From: Streptosporangium sp. NBC_01495
Lineage (GTDB): Bacteria > Actinomycetota > Actinomycetes > Streptosporangiales > Streptosporangiaceae
DNA: 64,000 bases
NCBI RefSeq assembly: GCF_036250735.1
Contig: NZ_CP109430.1
Coordinates: 4,402,001-4,466,000, forward strand
Direction: 5' to 3'
Below the pieces are notes generated by a model, which ran no database searches, was not told the origin of the DNA, and saw nothing but the letters and a program-made list of their open reading frames with translations. Shown here piece after piece: positions 61,501 through 64,000 of this stretch (positions within the stretch are counted from its first letter, which is position 1; the number at the start of each line of letters is the position of its first letter). The position numbers and the translations under genes are program-made.

Positions 61501-61687
61501 CCCATGCGCCGGATCCGGGGACGGCGTCTGACGAGTTCGGCGATCCGCAGGCCGGAGTGGAACAGCGGCCGGCCGATGGCGCGGCCAGGGGCGGCGGGTG
61601 TCGCGGTCCAGGGGTGCCCGTTTCGGCGTCGCGGCGTAGGCGGCGTGGACTGCGACGAACGCTCCGGGTACCGCCTGGTGCGTCAGG

Positions 61688-62473
61688 ATGCTTGGCATGC
61701 CTGGCATGTCTGGTCGCGCGTTGAGCTTCGGAGCGATGGCCGAAGCGTACGAACGGTTTCGGCCGGGGTATCCCGTGCAGCTTTTCGACATGGTGATGGA
61801 GTACGCGGCACAGCCGGTTCGGACCGCCCTCGAAATCGGCGCTGGGACAGGCAAGGCAACCCGCCTGTTCGCTCGACAAGGGGTCACGGTCACCGCGACC
61901 GAGCCCAGTGGGGCCATGCTCGCCGAGCTGCGCAAGCATGTGCCGGCAAACGTCAGGACCATGCAAGCCGCGTTCGAGGACTTGCAGCCGGGCGAGAGGT
62001 ACGGGCTGGTTTATGCGGCGGCAGCGTTGCATTGGACCAACCCGCAGAATCGGTGGTCACGCATGGCCGCGCTGCTGGAGCCGGGGGGCGTGTTCGCCTC
62101 GTTCGGCGGGCCGATCCAGCTGGCCGACCCGGCTGTAAAGGAAGCTGTTCGCGTGGCACGGTCGCAGTTCTTGGCGAGCGACGAGGTTCCGTCTCCCGAT
62201 GGGACGCCTCCGGAGAACGACATGCAGTGGCCGGGTACGGAACTCCAGCGGTCGCGGTGGTTCACCGATATCCAGCAGTCCGTGATCGAGCGGCGCTTGG
62301 TCCTGAGTGCCCGCGACTACATCGGCCATCTCTCGACCATCTCGGCCTATCTCGTACTGCCGGCCTTGGAGCGAGAGCACGTATTCAGCCGGATCATGCA
62401 GGTTCTGCCTGAGACGGTTGAGCTTGCCGCCGACATCACCGTCCATATCGCACGTCGGCACTACGAGCGGTAG
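61688..62473 (+). CDS. class I SAM-dependent methyltransferase
   Basis: The 261-aa protein has SAM-binding motif I TALEIGAGTGKATRLFARQG near residue 50 and ATEPSGAMLAELRKHVP, with the later YAAAALHWTNP seen in plant-like/TrmB-type class I enzymes of the actinobacterial methyltransferase-25 group. The start could be ATG 61688, 61697 or 61706, three in-frame ATGs separated by 9 bp; 61688 is taken. Codon use is less GC-rich than neighbours, so it may be acquired. Confidence 0.9.
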   Translation: MLGMPGMSGRALSFGAMAEAYERFRPGYPVQLFDMVMEYAAQPVRTALEIGAGTGKATRLFARQGVTVTATEPSGAMLAELRKHVPANVRTMQAAFEDLQPGERYGLVYAAAALHWTNPQNRWSRMAALLEPGGVFASFGGPIQLADPAVKEAVRVARSQFLASDEVPSPDGTPPENDMQWPGTELQRSRWFTDIQQSVIERRLVLSARDYIGHLSTISAYLVLPALEREHVFSRIMQVLPETVELAADITVHIARRHYER

Positions 62474-62563
62474 TGGCTCGATGACCAGATGTCCGCCGAC
62501 CCCGGCAGCACCAGGGTGTCCTGGATCATCGGAGTGTTGATCAGGCCGAGGCGGCACTGGAGC
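62463..62563 (-). mobile_element. possible Tn3-type transposase end fragment
   Basis: One frame reads RLGLINTPMIQDTLVLPG, which resembles the LVNTLM.Q.VL..P segment near the end of Tn3-family transposases. The piece is about 30 codons, lies beyond the break in the DUF3703 gene and overlaps the methyltransferase 3' end. Support is weak. Confidence 0.25.
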
Positions 62564-62680
62564 GATGTGCGCCCGTTCCAGGTGACGCCACCGCGCCTCT
62601 GCCTCGGTGGTGGTGCGGGCGGCGCGCATCTCGGCGCGGTAGGCGGCCCGCACCCGCGCGGGCATCGGACGGCCGGTCAT
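62564..62680 (-). pseudogene. truncated DUF3703 gene
   Basis: The frame starts MTGRPMPARVRAAYRAEMR and continues ARTTTEAEARWRHLERAHI, the N-terminal third of DUF3703 proteins that follow CDF/ArsR genes in actinobacteria. Homology ends there; the frame runs on antisense to the methyltransferase gene without its proper end. It overlaps the CDF stop by one base (TGATG), so it was the third gene of the metal operon. Confidence 0.6.
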
Positions 62681-63399
62681 CACTTGTCTTGCGGCGTGTC
62701 CTGGACGGGTGAGCAGCAGCCATTCGCGCAGCCCTCGGCCGCGGACACCGTGCTGGCGGACAGGGCGGCGGCAGGGACGGCGCAGCAGGCGTCCCCGCGC
62801 CAGGCCTCACGGCCTTCCTTGACCGCTACGGCGGCGATGACCAAGGCGGCGATCGGGTCGGCCCAGGACCAGCCGAACAGGCTGTTGAGCGCCAGCCCCA
62901 CCAGCAGCACGCCGGACAGGTAGGTGCACAGCAGGGTTTGCTTGGAGTCGGCGACCGCGGAGGCGGAGCCGAGCTCGCGGCCGGCGCGGCGCTGGGCGGC
63001 CGACAGGAACGGCATGATGACCAGGCTCAGGGCGGCCAGGATCAAACCGGGGGTGGAGTGCCCGGCCTCGCCGGTGCCGAGCAGCGCGCGGACGGCGTCG
63101 AAGGTGACGTAGGCGGCCAGCGCGAAGAACGACAGCGCGATGACCCGCAGCGCGGCCCGTTCCCGGCGTTCGTGGTCGGTGGCGGAGAACTGCCAGGCGA
63201 CCGCGGTGGCGGAGGCGACCTCGACGATGGAGTCCAGGCCGAAGCCGATCAGGGCGGACGAAGAGGCGATGGTGCCGGCGGTGATGGCCACGGCGGCTTC
63301 GATGACGTTGTAGGTGATGGTCGCGGCCACCAGCAGCCGGATGCGGCGTGCCAGCGCGGCGCGCCGGGCCGGGGTGGGGCCGAGCGTGATGACGGTCAT
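62680..63399 (-). CDS. CDF family cation efflux transporter
   Basis: The 239-aa protein has six hydrophobic segments with the CDF pattern (SSALIGFGLDSIVEVASATAVAW, ADSKQTLLCTYLSGVLLVG, LFGWSWADPIAALVI) and a C-terminal Cys-rich tail (GDACCAVP, CANGCCSPV) that could bind metal. It exports a divalent metal such as Cd or Zn. It overlaps the upstream cmtR gene by 4 bp, giving a metal-induced operon. Confidence 0.92.
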   Translation of the reverse strand: MTVITLGPTPARRAALARRIRLLVAATITYNVIEAAVAITAGTIASSSALIGFGLDSIVEVASATAVAWQFSATDHERRERAALRVIALSFFALAAYVTFDAVRALLGTGEAGHSTPGLILAALSLVIMPFLSAAQRRAGRELGSASAVADSKQTLLCTYLSGVLLVGLALNSLFGWSWADPIAALVIAAVAVKEGREAWRGDACCAVPAAALSASTVSAAEGCANGCCSPVQDTPQDK

Positions 63400-63740
63400 C
63401 GGCAGCAGCCCTTCTCGTCAGCGTCGGCGCAGGTGCGCTCGGCATCGGCCGCGACCGCGATGACGGCGCTGCTCAGGTCGGTCAGGGCGTGGCCGAGCCG
63501 GGGGTCGGCCAGCTCGTAGCGGGTGCGGCGGCCGACCGGGACGGTGACGACCAGGCCGCAGTCACGCAGGCAGGCCAGGTGGTTGCTCAGCCGGGTGCGG
63601 GAGATGCCCAGGAGGTCGGCCAGGTCGGCCGGGTGGGCGGGAGCCTCGCGCAGCGCGAGCAGGATCCGGCAGCGGATCGGATCGGCCAGCGCGCGGCCAA
63701 AGCGCGCCAGAACCTCGATCTCGGAGGCGATCGTCAACAT
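63396..63740 (-). CDS. cmtR: CmtR-type ArsR/SmtB metal-sensing repressor
   Basis: The 114-aa protein is an ArsR winged helix (LARFGRALADPIRCRILLAL, LLGISRTRLSNHLACLRDCGLVV) very similar to mycobacterial CmtR, and keeps the metal-binding Cys pair of the recognition helix (LACLRDC) and the C-terminal Cys (ERTC) that bind Cd(II)/Pb(II); an extra CC lies at the end. It represses the operon until metal binds. The palindrome at 63749 is the likely operator, 9 bp upstream. Confidence 0.94.
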   Translation of the reverse strand: MLTIASEIEVLARFGRALADPIRCRILLALREAPAHPADLADLLGISRTRLSNHLACLRDCGLVVTVPVGRRTRYELADPRLGHALTDLSSAVIAVAADAERTCADADEKGCCR

Positions 63741-63748
63741 ATCCCCAA

Positions 63749-63784
63749 AGTACAGGATTCCCTGAATTCAGAAAACCCTGTACT
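63749..63784. promoter_or_regulatory. CmtR operator
   Basis: AGTACAGG and CCTGTACT form perfect 8-bp arms 20 bp apart, enclosing an inner palindrome CTGAATTCAG (63762-63771), directly before the cmtR start. Nested palindromes like this suit two ArsR dimers. Confidence 0.65.
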
Positions 63785-63791
63785 CAGAGGA

Positions 63792-64000
63792 TTAGGTGAG
63801 GGTGATCCAGAACGACCAGAAGCGCACGGCGATCAGCGCGATGACCACGCCGAACCACAGCGCGATCGCGGCCGAGTGATAGTTCCTCAAGGCCGCCACG
63901 ACACGGGCCCCGCGAGCGGGCGGGACCCCAGGGCCGCCGCCGCCCGGCAGGTGGCCTCGCGCAAGGTTATGCACGGTGACGTACCAGAACAGCGGGATGG
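63792..64000 (-). CDS. partial membrane protein, C-terminal end
   Basis: The frame enters from beyond the right edge (IPLFWYVTVHNLARGHLPG), passes a Gly/Pro-rich loop, and ends with one clear membrane helix (SAAIALWFGVVIALIAVRFW) before a stop at 63792. Only about 68 residues are visible, so family and start cannot be given. Confidence 0.6.
   Translation of the reverse strand, partial: IPLFWYVTVHNLARGHLPGGGGPGVPPARGARVVAALRNYHSAAIALWFGVVIALIAVRFWSFWITLT

Noticed and set aside
61520-61580. Minus-strand peptide LFHSGLRIAELV resembling the box I of tyrosine recombinases
   Set aside because: Only about 12 residues match, with no box II or supporting context; probably chance.
1-64000. tRNA or rRNA genes
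   Set aside because: No T-loop consensus (GGTTCGA-type) with flanking acceptor pairing was seen on either strand; a tRNAscan run would be decisive.

Overview
The window is high-GC DNA (A/T-rich third positions are rare in most genes) with GTG starts, many 1-4 bp ATGA/GTGA gene overlaps and actinobacterial families throughout: ECF41 and ECF42 sigma factors, a SARP regulator, NarL-type two-component pairs, CmtR, a ClpX-like unfoldase, P450 with TetR, an L,D-transpeptidase lipoprotein and S1E proteases. This suggests a filamentous actinomycete, probably Streptosporangiaceae-like; the genus is an inference. No rRNA, tRNA or CRISPR array was seen.

Layout. 0-1.1 kb: no solid gene; iterated inverted repeats look like the two ends of a transposase-less IS. 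1.1-8.3 kb: NarL/HisKA_3 two-component system, lipoprotein esterase, sulfotransferase, TetR with its operator, and an NhaA-DsbA fusion preceded by a tiny leader ORF. 8.7-11 kb: minus-strand small genes (L12-like membrane protein, Nudix, DUF952, GNAT, SMR). 11.2-15.5 kb: radical SAM protein, then NAD-malic enzyme and fumarase (coupled). 15.5-22.9 kb: HAD phosphatase, L,D-transpeptidase, a collapsed PP2C/B12-binding/ArsR locus, RecD2 helicase, class C beta-lactamase-like hydrolase. 23.0-24.1 kb: a gene graveyard (PadR, two-component system, ABC ATPase and ISAs1 transposase fragments). 24.1-29.9 kb: WYL regulator with operator, a foreign-looking epoxide hydrolase, DUF4394 protein with repeat insert, copper-amine-oxidase-like protein. 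30-36.4 kb: YciI-ECF42 pair, ClpX paralogue, P450/TetR, TSUP exporter. 36.5-43.2 kb: inactivated S1E protease, two MerR/MFS exporter pairs, and a membrane protein/XRE module with twin palindromes. 43.8-50.2 kb: second two-component pair, DUF6326, Tn3 remnant, alpha/beta hydrolase, SARP regulator. 50.3-52 kb: archaeal-type AspRS preceded by a T-box leader with an Asp specifier. 52-64 kb: YceI, SnoaL-like protein, RibD-like reductase, second YciI-ECF42 pair, TetR/FAD monooxygenase, methyltransferases, XRE-cupin, ECF41 with a divergent SDR and matching promoter, then a CmtR/CDF metal-efflux operon with a truncated DUF3703 gene.

Most of the region is sensing and export: short regulator/target pairs (TetR-FAD monooxygenase, MerR-MFS, CmtR-CDF, ECF41-SDR, TetR-P450), many with a visible palindrome between the partners. 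The most unusual features are the Asp T-box, a ClpX paralogue with a changed ClpP-docking loop, a secreted protease lacking its catalytic serine, an amine oxidase homologue lacking the cofactor-forming consensus, and the large number of gene remnants at gene borders, several of which have been absorbed as antisense C-terminal extensions of live genes.
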